A DNA stretch of 64,000 bases. Origin: Atopsyche davidsoni (taxonomy: Eukaryota > Arthropoda > Insecta > Trichoptera > Hydrobiosidae). The notes beneath the pieces are model-generated. The model did no database searches and was not told where the DNA came from. It saw nothing but the letters and a program-made list of their open reading frames with translations. The stretch is taken from the NCBI GenBank assembly GCA_022113835.1, contig JAILWY010000015.1, positions 6,114,501-6,178,500 of the forward strand, in the 5' to 3' direction. Position numbers and translations under genes: made by a program. Position 1 is the stretch's first letter; every line of letters starts with the position of its first letter. Below, piece after piece: positions 26,791-40,091 of the stretch.

Positions 26791-28239
26791 TTTATAATTT
26801 TGTTAAACTCATAATTGAAAATAATCTGTGTATACATAAGACCTTAACTCAAAAATCTGTTATTCATTTTTTGTGTTTTTTTCTTTTATGACGTTAGTTA
26901 TTATTTTTTAACATATTAACTGAATATAATATGGCGCAAAATGTGTGTATAGCTGAAACGCAATCCTCTTTATTATCTTGAATAAATATACTTCTCATAA
27001 TTATAAGTTTGCGTGTTCTTTCAGTCCGGTGATTTGGCAGGCTGCGGTGGCTCTGAGTTTCCTTTGTCATTTCCCGCTGGGATCAGATCGCGTTCTCGGA
27101 AAAATGTAGACATTTTAAAATGATGTCTTCGGCTGGGTTTCAAATTAAAAATATTTCAGGCGGAGGTTCCTCTTCCCCCCTTCTCTCTCACCTTTTCCCT
27201 CTTCTTGTTCCCGGCAGTTTAAGTTGCAGGGAGGAATCGAATTGCCGGATTTTTTCTTTACGTGGGCCCCGATTTGTTTGTTATCAGATTTCCTCTTCAT
27301 CTTTTTGAATAACTCTTTTCTTTAATTTTAGCTTTTTCAATGTATCTTTATTACGGCGAGTCGTCAAGTTATCTTGATTTTAGATATTTTAAACGAAAAT
27401 CTCACAAAAAAAAAATATACAAAAATATCGAATATGATCTCAATTCAGATCAAACATATAAAATTAGGAAACTTACAGTTCAACTAATTTAAATAAACCT
27501 GCAGTTGATTTCAGAAGCTACTTATGCCGAAGCTGTAAAACCACTTTTACGATATGCATATTTAGTCGGTACTTTCTGCATAATATCGCATGCTTATCTT
27601 ATGCAAATTCCTTCATGTCATTCACCATTTTTCCCCTTATTATAATAATTGCAAAAACGCTACCTGCAGCTGAGAACACTAGCGAATTATTCAAATAATT
27701 ACACCATTAAATGACCCTAAAAACAGGCTTTATAACCTGTACGACAACATTCCGTAGAAACCATTAAAGTAAGCCTCGTTTGTGTGCGAATTTTAAATAG
27801 ATCGAGAATAAAATAAGTCATATTTGACAATAAAAATTGCGAAATATTATATATTTATTCGTCACTTAATTTAATATGAAGTTAAAGAACAAATAGAAAG
27901 GGTATAAATGCTATATACGCTTGTATATTTTTATTGCTGATACTACACAAATTATGAAAAACTGAACTGTTTAATTTAAAATGTTTGATATTGATTGTAT
28001 TTATAAGATCATAAATTTAGTATCAAAGAATAGAAAAAAATTCAGATTCAGACATTGCATGCAGTTTTAAAAAAATGTCAAACATCATGCTGTCTTAAGT
28101 GATCGTTATCCAAAATGAATTCGTGTGACGTGTCAATTAAAAATGCATCATTATATCAGTTCGGTGCGCTGAAACATCCCCTCAGGCTTCAGTGACAAAA
28201 TAATCCGAGCGCTTGCAAAATAAACCGCCCTGTCGTGAA

Positions 28240-28520
28240 TTATGTCGAGTCAGCGGAGGAAAAGAAAGGCCTGGCCGGGGGGGGGAGGGGCGGGGGAGGG
28301 GGAAGGGAGGGGGTTGGCGGGGGAAGGGTGGGGGTAGGGGTGGGGATGCGGAGCCCGCCGCGAGATGGCGGCCGCGTCACTGCGGAAGCGGGGGAGGGGG
28401 TGGGAGTGGGGGGGAGGGAGGAGCGGGGAGGGGATGGAGTAGGGGAGGGGGGTGGGGGAGGGGGTGGGGGTGGTTGCACGCGGCCTGCAGGCGGGAACAA
28501 AGGACAGGAAGCGGCTTCGT
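28240..28520 (+). other. G-rich low-complexity tract, possible G-quadruplex island
   Basis: The + strand carries many GGGG-containing runs separated by 1-4 bases across roughly 28275-28475, interrupted by GAGATGGCGGCCGCG at 28362 (ATGGC core). Open frames on both strands give only Gly/Arg or Pro/Ser low-complexity peptides, with no gene. The tract meets the usual pattern for multiple G-quadruplexes (four or more runs of at least three G). It may act as a CpG-island-like promoter or replication or insulator element; none of this is demonstrated. Confidence 0.65.
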
Positions 28521-28766
28521 TAAGAGCAAGGGTTGCTTCCGGGTGACTTCACAAAATGCATGCTCACAGTGCAAGACATATTTTTTTTTATATAAAAATA
28601 TTATTTGTACGTAATTTCATTACACAGCTTTTGCATATTTGAGTGCCTTACACTAAATAACATTACATTTAATTAATTGATATATATTTTTATTAAAATC
28701 GGCTATCTGATCGTATTAATATTTTATATAACCTTTCACTTTGGCACTATTATTTTTTTTATTTTT

Positions 28767-28785
28767 TTGATAATGTCAACGTGAG
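28767..28785 (+). repeat. Fragment of fold-back element centre
   Basis: TTTGATAATGTCAACGTGA differs at one position from the centre of the fold-back at 48843-48977. It is probably a decayed copy of the same family; no arms are recognisable here. Confidence 0.4.
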
Positions 28786-31518
28786 CGATATCATAAAAAA
28801 TAATAAAATGGAATTCCGCCAATTACTTTTTGTCAAAAATATTGAATAAATTATTATTTGATTTATGCTACCAGTTTTGCTAATTTTCTGTGTTGATATT
28901 TTCATGCTTTCTATGTCTAAAACACTGATCATTTATGAATGACTCAAAAGCTCAGTTTGAAGCAGTAACTTCTTTTGATTGCAATGCAAATTAAAAGTTA
29001 TTATAATTCACACTGTGATAATGAAGAAAAAAATGCTTTTAAACACAACTCGAGAGCTCACCTCAAAGCACTTGTCTCTCATACTCACGACGAGTCTTAC
29101 TACCGCAAGATTCAGATTTAAATGGTAGCTAAGCCTTTAATTTCTCTCTGGATCATTTCGTAACTCCAAAAAAATATATTTAGTATATATTCAGATCATA
29201 AAATCGGTCTCTGTTTTAAAGCCTTTGCGAATAATTCCCCGGCCGCAGCCTTGCTGAAAGAATTCCTAAAATGGTTTTACATTTGATTTTCTATTCAGAG
29301 GCGGTGAAACGGAGTGAAGCTACCAGAGTTGGATCGCGAGGGATGGAGTTGCTCGATATTACCAGGACCGGTTCTGGAATATGCCTTATGAAATATCGTT
29401 CACCAGGGTCGGCGAAGCGATACAATGGCCCGCTAGTGTCTTCATTATTTTTGTGGACGTTTTTTGTTATTTTTATTTGTTTTCGTTTAAATTGTTTTGT
29501 TAACGTAATTTTGCTGTATTTATTCCCCATATTTTCTATTCAATTGCTTCTTCATTGACTTCAAGATATCAAGATATTATCCAGCTTTATTGAGCGTACC
29601 TATTTAGTAAAAAAAACTCACTATTAGACAGTAAACTATATAGTAATAGAAAAGTTCCATATGCTTGTTATTTTGCATTTAACAATAGTTTGTTAGTCAA
29701 TATATAACTTTAATAAAAATTCACTAAGTTATAAATTTTTTTTATACACAATAAAGTGAATTTCAAAACCACTGTTATAAAGATAAAGCCAACATTGCCT
29801 TTATAACTTGCGGCCTTCTTCACCTTTGTAATCATTTGCTTTGTAGACTCATCTTTCAAAATAACTGAGCACGGTTGTTTTTGACTCATAAAGTAATTAA
29901 AAAAATAAAAAGGTGCTTCTATTTTTAATGTTGCGATATGTTTTCGGTGTACTTTGTTGTGTATAAAAATCTTAAGTGAATTTTTCGTACAAAGACGTAA
30001 AAGATGGGCAAATTATACGCGTGCGTTAGAATTTATTATTTATTCTTAAAGATGCCTAAATTTATTAAAAGTGTGCAAAAATGTTTCGAAAATATTACAA
30101 GGGAATAAGAAACCCGAAATACGAAAAATACACAAGAATATCTTTATATTATGAGATAGCATGCATGGGTAGGAGCGGGAAATTCTCCGTGAATAAAAGG
30201 TTAAAGCACTTTTTAGTATCTAATATATTTTATTATTTCATATATTTTTAATAGAATTTCACATAAAAACGTCTAGAATAACATGATAAAACCTGAAATA
30301 TAACAGAGTAATGCTGTTTTTAAACTTAGAAATGTAAGGAAATTTTTGATGCCTGCAGGAGTTTCTATGAAAACAATGTTAGTGCGTGGGACGACGTGAG
30401 TCGAGTGTTTCAGTATAAGGCTACACGTTAACATACAAACCTAATGAACTTTTGAGGGTTAATAATACAAAGTATACGCGTTGTCATAAATTCGTGATAT
30501 AATGAAAAGAGTAACTGAGAAACCGAATAATCAAGCCTAATTTTATAACATAAAAAAACTTTTATATTTAGTCTCAAAAATCACCTTGGATAGGTTAGGT
30601 ATGGTTGTGTTCAAAAGAATAAAAGTATTAAATTATATTACTGCTATCAACTTACAGTGTATGTTTATACATACACACAGCATATTTCGCATAAATTATT
30701 AGAGTAAACCTTTTGTACATTCTAAACTTCCCACATTCTGGATCATCTCCCATCTCTCGATACTGTAAGACACGCGCGGCTCTAATTGCCCCGGCGTGTC
30801 GGCCATCTTGCCTCCGACGTGGCGTGCCATCCTCCACGATTTAAAAATTATCCCATCCGGTATACCTGTCTTGTTATGTACGGGGTATCTGAAAGCAAAC
30901 GTCAGACTTAATGATGGCGAGCACACCCTGTACACTACAGAAAACATGACTTTCGTAAACAGTACTTATAATGATTTCAAATGTGTTTTTGCAGGCATTG
31001 TGCATAGTTATTTTTTATATCGTAGATATATATTTGAATTCACCTTAAAATGGAAAAAACCAAACTAGAAGTTTTATATTAAAATCCTTGAACACGATTT
31101 CCGTACAGCGACAGGAAAACCAAAGAAAGAAGAACACCAATGAAAAACATTTTTATCGTCTTTTCACGATACTGGTACAAAAAATAATAATGATTTACTG
31201 TAAATAGTTTATATCTATTTATATTTATCGTTATTTCTTCGTACTTTTAATGAATTGTTAACATGTCTTACAAAGGGTCTGGGATTTCCCCATATTTTTC
31301 AGTAAAGCCATGTCCCAGATTGAATTCTCTTCAGCGTTTCGGCTCCATTTTGGAGAACAGTAAAAGTCTATTTAATTTATTTCAACTTTTCAAAACTGTG
31401 TAGATTTCACTAATATATCTATGCGTCAATATACAAGTAAACACTAGAGTTCATAAACAATATACAAAATTTGATGATGTAATAGTTCAAGTAGAAAATT
31501 GGATGTTTTCTGTTCTTC

Positions 31519-31552
31519 GACGTTTCACTCCTGATGCTGAGGGCATCTTCAG
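31519..31552 (-). other. Hammerhead-like core motif (reverse strand)
   Basis: Read on the reverse strand: CTGAAGA (31552 to 31546, an exact CUGANGA match), 19 nt, then GAAACGTC (31526 to 31519). The intervening sequence can form only a 3-bp hairpin but shares CAGCA and CAGGA with the 20914 copy, which suggests common descent. A possible second decayed copy (hairpin plus CCGAAACG) lies near 31338-31365 on the same strand. Confidence 0.4.
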
Positions 31553-33995
31553 GGATTCCTGCTGCTCGCCTGTACGATACACTAACTGATCTCTGAAGAT
31601 CGAAATCTTCATCAAGTCTAAAAAAATCGTTTAACAAAACCTGCAAAACCTAAAAACATGCATTTATATATATGAATTATTTATTCATAATTTATGAAAA
31701 TTTATTAAACTTTATAATATTTGTTTTACGCAAAACTTCGGTGAGCTTTATAAACGATTTTTAATTCACGTGTTCAGGAGACCGACGTGTTTATTTGACT
31801 TTAAATATTAAACAGTTGTGTAGTATAACAAGAACTTTTATGAGTTTCTCTCGATTCCTTTATTTCGAGATTCACTTTGGATATGAATGTAATATTTTAG
31901 ACGTCCTATCGTGTTCTCCGCAGAAAAATTGCTTTTCAGTACATTTCAGTACATTTTTCAGGTCCGAGCCGCTAGTGAAGCGCCATCCGGACGATTTGTA
32001 CTCGGAATATAAATATTATTTTCACGTTTGAATGGCATTTTATTTCATTCACAATATAAAGTAGGTACTTTATATTTATATTTGAATAAATAAAATATAG
32101 GACGCATAAAAATGATCATTTTACCTATTGGAATACGTAAATATATTATATTTTTAGAAATGGCGTAGGTTTGTGAACCTGTCGAAATATCAAGTATTCA
32201 ATCATTTCTTGTTTTATTTAATATAAAAAAGACTGTCACGTTTTTTTAGTTAAAACAATACATATTATAAAATAGAGGTCTAGTGTAGAAGAACAGTGAA
32301 ATATATTTTTTCTATGTAAAATATTAATTATATTCTAATGAAAAGTTTTGACTTTCACAATAAAAACTTCACCAGTTAAGTGTTTAGTTAGCAATTTAAT
32401 AATAACACTTATTATTTATTTTGTTTTTCTATTTTAACCTCTGACTTACACTTGAAAAATAATATATTTTTGTCGATAATTTAAAGAAATTTTTGTGGAA
32501 TTTTTTCAGTATTTTCAATATAAAAGACAGTTTTATATGAGAATAATACACATTACTTGCTGGCATCTCCTAAATTCATAGATCACGTTGAGTTCAAAAT
32601 AAAAAATAATCTTGATTTTGTGAGCGAAATATATCCAATCATTGATGATCTTAAAACAAAAAGTATACCAATCAAAATAATTTCTTGAGTTTAGGGTCAC
32701 TATGGAGAAACTATGTGGGCAAGCACTAAGAAACGTTTGCGACTTTGTCTTATTTGGTATGTTCCAGAAATCACAAATAATGCAAGCCAGCAAGTTCTTA
32801 GTCACTTAAAAACAAGACAATTCAAAATGCCATTAATTATAATTTTATTTTTCATTTAAAAAATTCTGTAAAATTATTCAAGTAGATATTTTCTTCATTA
32901 GCATAAAAATGAGTTTTAATTATATTATTACATTTCTCCATTTCATTACAGTTGAACAACTCAACGCTGCTATCGGTTATTATCAGATAATACAGATTTT
33001 AATTATCTTATGTTAATTTATTATTACCTGTTATACTCTATTGGGACGCAGAAAACAAGTATTTTAATGCCAAATGAGAGTCATTAGCTATTCTTCTCCG
33101 TCTACTTATTTTATTAAATAGTTTTAATGAGCACTTCTTGTTATGCAAAATATCTTACGTTTGCTATGTACTAGTAACCGAGACTTAACATTTCATTTTC
33201 AATCGCTTTCTTTGGCAGTAGAGATTTAAACAATATTTCGTACAAAATATGGATCATTTAATCGATTTCTAAATGTCTTTTAAACTTAAAAATTTTAATA
33301 AGTTTTGATGCATATTTTTTAAAGATAAAAAATTGTATATGTTACACATATTTTTGGTTGTTTGTATATATTATAAACACAAAAAAATATCTCTTAGTAT
33401 CTGCGTTAAAAAAATGTATTTTTCGAGTGACGACTGCAATTTCAAAGATTACAAAGTTATGTCTGTTTCAGGCGCGCTTCGGTGCGACAGCATGCCCCAC
33501 CCTTCAGTTTTTCAGGCAAAATGTATTTTTGCACTTCAGCCCCTGTGCCACTGACAGCACTAACGACCCGTTTCGATCGGACATACTATAAATACCGGAC
33601 GGGTTTCAGATTGACTGATTTTCCGCTAAAATCTGCAGCGTACTGAATGCGATGAATGCCCGTGGCATTTGGTATTTGTAGATTTTTCAGCTTTGATTTC
33701 GTGCGATTGGTTGCGTTTTTTTTAAAGCTTTTGAGTGCAGTTTTTTATCGCGGATTTAAAAACCAACGTAAAAAACAAAGCTTTTGATTTGAACCGTTTT
33801 GATTAAAAAATATATTGATGTTGTTTTTACTGCGATTTTAGACTACGTAAAAACGATGATATATTTTGGATTTGACCTAAATTTATTGTTGATGCAGTTT
33901 TTACTATGAAATTACTTATTACCAATATAAAACTTGATTATTATGCTATAAAATAAAGCAATTGTTAAATTCCAATTTTGGAAGTATAAAATATC

Positions 33996-34322
33996 TTATT
34001 GATTTTTTGGGAAGACCATCTCACAGGAAGTACGATTTTGCCTATACAGATTTAATTGGCATGATAAGTACGTTGTTTCACTGGATATGATTGTTAAAAA
34101 TTCTTGCTAAGTACCAGTGATTCGTTGGTATAATTGGTAATGCACCTGCCATGTAAGCTTGGGGATGTGTGTTCAAATCCCACACAAATCACAATGATAT
34201 TTTGAGAGTTTCTTTAGTCAATTTTCAATATTTGAAAAAATGTACTTAATCATTATCAATCAATAAAACCCGAATAGGCAAAATCGTACTTCCTGTGAGA
34301 CGGTCTTCACAAAAATCAATAA
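33996..34322. mobile_element. Inverted-repeat (fold-back/MITE-like) element with nested SINE
   Basis: The left arm 33996-34046 and right arm 34273-34322 are imperfect inverted repeats of about 50 bp, sharing TAGGCAAAATCGTACTTCC and TGTGAGA.GGTCTTC.C. The 226 bp between them is almost entirely a tRNA-derived SINE-like unit (34051-34253). Without it the element would be a near-hairpin of about 125 bp. No clear target-site duplication was identified, so the superfamily is unknown. Confidence 0.65.
34051..34253 (+). repeat. tRNA-derived SINE-like unit, copy 1
   Basis: It begins TTTAATTGGCATGATAAG and contains a tRNA-like core at about 34119-34193. GTGATTC at the 5' side pairs with AATCAC at the 3' side as an acceptor-like stem, TTGGTATAATTGGTAATGC is the A box, and GTGTTCAAATCCCACAC is the B-box/T arm. 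A conserved tail (GATGATATTTTGAGAGTTTC...ATGTACTTAA) follows. Copies 2 and 3 (34448, 54664) share both core and tail, which a true tRNA gene would not. The anticodon arm pairs poorly. Confidence 0.65.
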
Positions 34323-34447
34323 TATATTTAACAAGTGCGTGTATTGGCTTAATTGAATACACTTTAAAAATAATAATATCCCGATCGGATTTAAGTGCTT
34401 CACTCAGTATTTTGTGTTAAAAGTCTAGTATTGCAAGTCACACAATA

Positions 34448-34638
34448 TTTAATTGGCATAATAAGTACGTTGTTTTACTTATAGAATATGATTGTTAAAA
34501 ATTATTGCTAAGTACAATTGATTCGTTGGTATAATTGGTAATGCACCGGCCACGTAAGCATGAGGATGTGTGTTCAAATCCCACACAAATCACGATGATA
34601 TTTTGAGAGTTTCTTTAATCAATTTTCAATATTTCAAA
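34448..34638 (+). repeat. tRNA-derived SINE-like unit, copy 2
   Basis: This is collinear with copy 1 from TTTAATTGGCATAATAAG through the tRNA-like core to CAATTTTCAATATTTC, and lies 397 bp downstream in the same orientation. It lacks the flanking inverted-repeat arms of copy 1. Differences are scattered substitutions and a short insertion (ACTTATAGAATATG). Confidence 0.65.
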
Positions 34639-34794
34639 ATATCTATAGTGTATAGTATTATGATCGACAGTATTTTTTTTATAAATTAAGGAAAAATAGT
34701 GATTTATTGCGTTTTAATGAAAAAGCTCTGTTTTTAACTTATAGGTAATAAAGTTTGTAGAGTTGTTGGTATTATGAAAATATGCAGAGTTGCA

Positions 34795-35045
34795 TAAGCC
34801 AGTGGCGTTGCAGAGCCTGGCCGCTAATAGGCTGTAGCATCCAGGGGCGCGCGGAGGGGTTGGATTATGATGCACAATTTCGTAAGCCAAGAGCAAGTTG
34901 TTTCCGGTGCATGTGCATTTATTAACAAGCTGCAGTTTGCTTTGTGCTGCTGTCTTGAAGCTCATGTCGGCCTTTTATGTGTCCCGGGGAGATGTTAGTT
35001 ATGCGCCAACTCGGCCGCTGACGGGCTCTGCGCCAGCGGGGATGA
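34795..35045. other. GC-rich block with repeated CGGCCGC
   Basis: GC-rich non-coding sequence with GAGCCTGGCCGCTAATAGGC and CAACTCGGCCGCTGACGGGC in similar contexts, about 180 bp apart. No exon signals or recognisable protein. Possibly regulatory. Confidence 0.3.
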
Positions 35046-35868
35046 ACACAATGCAAGTCGCATAAATTAAATATTTAGTTCAAATAAAATTAACCCAATA
35101 GATAAGACAATAGAGTAGTGTAATTGTAATACAGAATCGTTTTTATTTTATTGGTGTTGATCTGTTTGAAGTTTTTACTCTTGCAACATTTTAATCGCTG
35201 TGCTCGGACCATTTCAAAAAATTACCAAGATAACTAAATCAACTCAATTTGGATTACTCAAATAAAATAAAAATTAACCCAATAAAGCATAAAAGTCATT
35301 ACAAAAAAATAGTATACTATTAGGTGTTATGCCACGTTTTGGTTTTTATACTGTTTTCAGGTGTGTCAAAGTATTGAATATTGCACCTGTACTGGAATCT
35401 AAAGAAAAAAATGTGGCATAATATCCAAAAATGCAGCATTCATAATAACAAAGATCATCAAAACTACGAATAAATCATTACGACACGTCTTTTCAACTAC
35501 GTATTTACTGCAAACGTTTTTTAAATAAAAATGATAAATAAATTCATTATAAAGTCAAATAGATTTATTTTGTAAATGAAAAACAACACCCAAAAGCGTA
35601 TTTTTATATGTAAGGGTATGCTCAAGGAGAAGCTTTGAAAATAAGTCTAGGCTTTTAGTGATTTCAGATAAACTATGAGAACATATCATCGCTTTATACA
35701 TTCATAGAAAAATACATTTTTTTATACACAAAGTTGACAATCTCTGCTTCGGGAAGCAATACAACAGCATTGAGCTCATTTGGCTAGTGGCTTAATCAAC
35801 CTCCAGCGCGCCAGGGGATGCCAACCGCCGTCGCCGAGCCGTGGTGGGTCCGTCAATGTAACGACGAG

Positions 35869-35892
35869 CACTGATGATCATGATCATCAGTG
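35869..35892. other. Perfect 24-bp palindrome
   Basis: A perfect inverted repeat with no spacer, half-site CACTGATGATCA, built around four TGATCA/GATGATCA elements. It sits inside a GC-richer patch (35760-35960) with further GTGATCA sites at 35889-35950. It could be a dimeric factor site; no known factor is assigned. Confidence 0.75.
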
Positions 35893-38800
35893 ATCGTGGG
35901 TATGATCACAGACGTAAGCCGGGCAATCACTCTAATAATCCCTAAAGTGATCACAGCGAGCTCCATAGCCGTCACCATCTACGTTGTTTTGAATGGTTGT
36001 TGTACGCAAAATACTAGCAGCACGGAATTCAGGAATAGTAATTGAAACTGCCTAATTAAATAGGTTTATTTAAATAAACATTTTGTGTTTTAGGCTTTCA
36101 TAATAAACATTCCAGACATCAAATTTTTACTGCGAACTTGTAATGAGTCTGAATTTTAGACAAAAGTATTTTTAGTGGCAGAATTGAATTCATTTAACAC
36201 AGTATAATTCATAAAAATAAAGTTGAAGAATAGATAATATTAAATCGATAACTCAATATATTCAAAAGCGTATATAAAGTTTATCGCAAAGAAAAGTTAA
36301 TTAAAAAAACAACCACCATCTTAACAATTGACACTGTCGAAAAAATTAAGCCTGTTTTATGATCTCTGCGAAAATCTATGGGGTTGGTGTGCCAGAGAGT
36401 ATAATAAAAAAAAATGCCATAGCATAACAAAGAAGAGTCAGAATTACAACCGGCAGATTTGTTGTTTGTCATATAATGAACTCTAGCATTGTTTTGTGTC
36501 GTGAGGCTGCATGAAAATTGGCAGTCTTTGCCAACGAAAATACAGCCCTTCACCATTCAAATAATATATCATTTAAATCGTATTAATGGGAGTTATTAAT
36601 GTATTTTGTGATATTAAAATCAGCGATCAATTAATTTTTCTCGCATGTGGATAAAATGACCATGTAAAAAATCCATTTAAAAGATCAAACGTTTTAAATT
36701 ATTTTAAGCATCACTGTTTATTTAATTTATTCAAATTGTTATTATGTTATTGAAATCAAATAAACTGCGAGTGTTTTTTTTAATATCAGTATTGATAATT
36801 TGTTTCTGACAGTACAGTGGTATTTTATTTTGTATTTTTCAATACAATATGAAGTTTTATACTTGCCAGTGGTACAATCCGCCTCGTTGGCATGCCAATT
36901 GACACAGCACATGCATACAGGCTGGCTTTGAGTACCATTCAATGCCAGTTTTTTTAATTATGCCAGTGAAAGACAATGATGCAGGATTTTTTCATGGGGC
37001 TTCTGACGGCGAGTGGCATTCGTCCCAGTTTTTTTTCTTTTTAATAAAGGCACCCTTTTGACGCCACAGCCTTATTTGCATGTATACTGCTTGATGTGAC
37101 ATCGTTTCAATTAATGAGGAATATCGATTTGATAGTGAACTTTACAGAAATCTAAGCCTTTCTGCTATTTATTTATGACTTACATGAAATATACTTTTTT
37201 CATACATAATATATATATCCTTAAATTCCTCAATAAAATGGGGTCTTATAAACGAAAATCATACCACAAATTTTACATAGATTCATGTTTTTTAAATTAT
37301 TTATTTCATAAAAATATGAAGGAAAAAAAGCTGTTTAAAGTAGAAAACAACTTTGATTAATACTTAATAATTTTTTTAAGAATAATTACCCCACCGAGAT
37401 TTACAAATGGATATGCGAAAAATTTGTTTTAAATACCTTTTTGACAGGTGTTGCAGAATATGTCAATGTTTAAGTCAGTGTTTAAAAACTTAGTTTTATT
37501 TTCCAAGGTCTGTAGCGAAATTGACCCTTGTTTTTGAATTATAGTCAATTAATGAATAACAAGAGAGTATCAATACAAAATATCCTTTACGTGTCTGTCT
37601 TTTAAAATATAAAACTGAAATATACAGACTCTACCCTCGGAAAGGTTAGAGATAACGAAGCTCCGAATTTTAATCGAGCAATGAAAGAGAAGATAATGTA
37701 TCTCTTAAAGCTCGAGATTATATTTCTTTATACTGCAAAGTTCCACTTAAGTCTCTATGCATACCATAATTTTACGCCCGGCAGAATTTATGTTAAAAAT
37801 TTCGGTCATAAAATTTAGAAGTAACAGCTTTTTTCTCCTGGATAAGGAAATATCAATTCTGTTATATATTTTTACGGCAGGTTTTACGATTCGCCCAATA
37901 CAGGCGCGGTATATATGAATTCTGCGCTCTCAGGTGAAATTTAATTATTAAAATTTGACAATAAAAGTGAAGGGTAAAGGTCAATCCGTCAGACCGTTAC
38001 TGGAAATTCTTTTATTTTATCTTTATTATTTTTTATATAAAAAACTTATTGTGATAAAAGTTGATAAATGAAACTTACTTTAAAATATTTAATAAATATT
38101 CATGTATAACCCAAACACAGTTGTTATTTTCAATTTTTTTTGCGATTTCGTGTATTTCAGATTTAAATCCGTAGTACACAATTTTTCTCGTTGTTTTACA
38201 TAAACCTAAAACATGTAGCTTTTATATAGTAAATTATATTTAAGCACTACTAAATAATTTATCAATACTATTTTTGTGACCGATTGCGTTTTACGATAAC
38301 TTTGATGATACGATACTTTAAGCATATTTTATTCACTCAATAAGTCTGAATATATAAAAATTTATATTTAATATTCATTAATACAAACACACTTAATCAT
38401 CAAAATAATAATGTACATTTATAAGCACTGATGCTTAAAATTTATGAACTGCCTTTAAATGCGAAATAGCTCTTACTAATTGTTAAAAAATAAAATTTCC
38501 ATCGAAACCATATTTATTATGAATATTCAAAAAATAGATATTTTAAACTGATAAAAGCATTATCGCGCAATATTCAGGTCAATCGAATTAAAATTTAAAA
38601 ATTACTATAACAAAAAATCAATAATATTTTGCTTCCTCTTATATGTAATTCGGTTAGTTAATTATTTATTCTTTCATACGTATAAAAATAAAAATGTGCG
38701 TATTGTTCGATAAATTCATTTACGTCAGTTGAAAATTAAACTGACGTATTAAACCGTTCAAACATGAAAAGCCTTCATCGTGATCCAAGAAGCCAAATTT

Positions 38801-39097
38801 AACCAGATGACAAGGCGTTTGAAAAATTATTACTGTTACAAAGATATCATGATTTTTGATGTTTTGTTAAATATTCAAAACGAAAGCAATTGAGAATTTT
38901 AAAATATTCACAATACAAAATATAACAATGCACAATATAGCCGTAAAGTGAAATCTTTCTTGAGGCACAGGTCAGGTCACGTTCAATGGGGTCCGTCTGA
39001 CCCTGCCCGTCACTGGAACCGGCCTGTCACATTAAACGATATATTACAATGTTAACACGAGGAACCCGCCCACTCCTATCGTCCAGATCATTCTCTG

Positions 39098-39111
39098 CTG
39101 AAGATCTTCAG
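39098..39111. other. Perfect 14-bp palindrome in GC-rich patch
   Basis: CTGAAGATCTTCAG is a perfect palindrome. The same patch contains CAGGTCAGGTCACG near 38969, i.e. two overlapping AGGTCA nuclear-receptor-type half-sites. This may be regulatory; supported by motif only. Confidence 0.4.
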
Positions 39112-40059
39112 ACGAGGTCACGGATTCCACTAACGAGTCTGTTGGAGCAACGTCGGAGGTACATAACGTAATATGATTTATTATCATGAGTCCCTGGCCC
39201 TCAAATGCTGGGGCGCGACCCTCATTGCAATAGACAGCTCAAAAATTAATTTACATCAATCTAGCAACTTTGCATTGACGCCGCATATAATCAAATATTT
39301 TCATAATTTGGACTAAAAGCACTTCATAATTTTGACTACATTTCGCGATCAGTTTCGTTCACTTCCATTTTTGTTATAGCATTTTAAATCAGAGGAGCTT
39401 AGGTGGTATTTTTAAGCAGCTTACAACACTAGCCGCTAAAATCTATAATACTCTTTAATGATTTCAAATAATACAGTTAAGAGTTTGATAAATTTCATCC
39501 GTTTTAAATAGGTTTGAGCTCTCTGTGATCTCTGAATGGGCCAAATTGGAGAAACATGGCGAGGGATTAATTTTATTAATACTAATAATGTTTACAGGAG
39601 TTGTGGATTAATTTATGTCTTTGTGCCTTAGTATAATATTGTGATGAATTCACTACTTTATATTATAGCGTTAAAATAAATACTAATAATTCTGTACATC
39701 TTTTCTATTTATAAGAGAAATATAACTATTTCAATCAAGCAAAGCAAAATTTTAATTCACCCACACATATGAACCGTGAGAACATTTTGATATGCAAACA
39801 ACTATACTGGGAGACGACGCAGCCTCTAGCACGATTTCTTTACGTCTTTAATTTTCCCCCTAGGCCTCTCTCTGATTCTCCGGATAGAAAATAGGAGTTT
39901 TCAGATTTCAATCAGAAACGCCAGAAAAGGGTTTCAGCTGTGTTTGCTCCATTTTTCTGGAGAAAATCAACAGGTACTTCTGCCAGCTCTCTGGAGAAAA
40001 AGTGACTGAACGACCTGAAAAGAGTAATGTTTGTTTTTAATAATAAATAAAACACTGAG

Positions 40060-40091
40060 ATATATATATATATATATAATATATATGATAT
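40060..40091. repeat. (AT)n microsatellite
   Basis: An alternating AT tract with one AATA slip. Confidence 0.9.

Noticed and set aside
28213..28614. Overlapping Gly/Arg-rich and Pro-rich open frames on both strands
   Set aside because: They are translations of the G-run tract; low-complexity peptides in several frames at once are expected there.
34119..34193. Functional tRNA gene
   Set aside because: Acceptor and T arms look tRNA-like, but the anticodon stem pairs badly, position 33 would not be U in the best fold, and the flanks are repeated with the core in three places.
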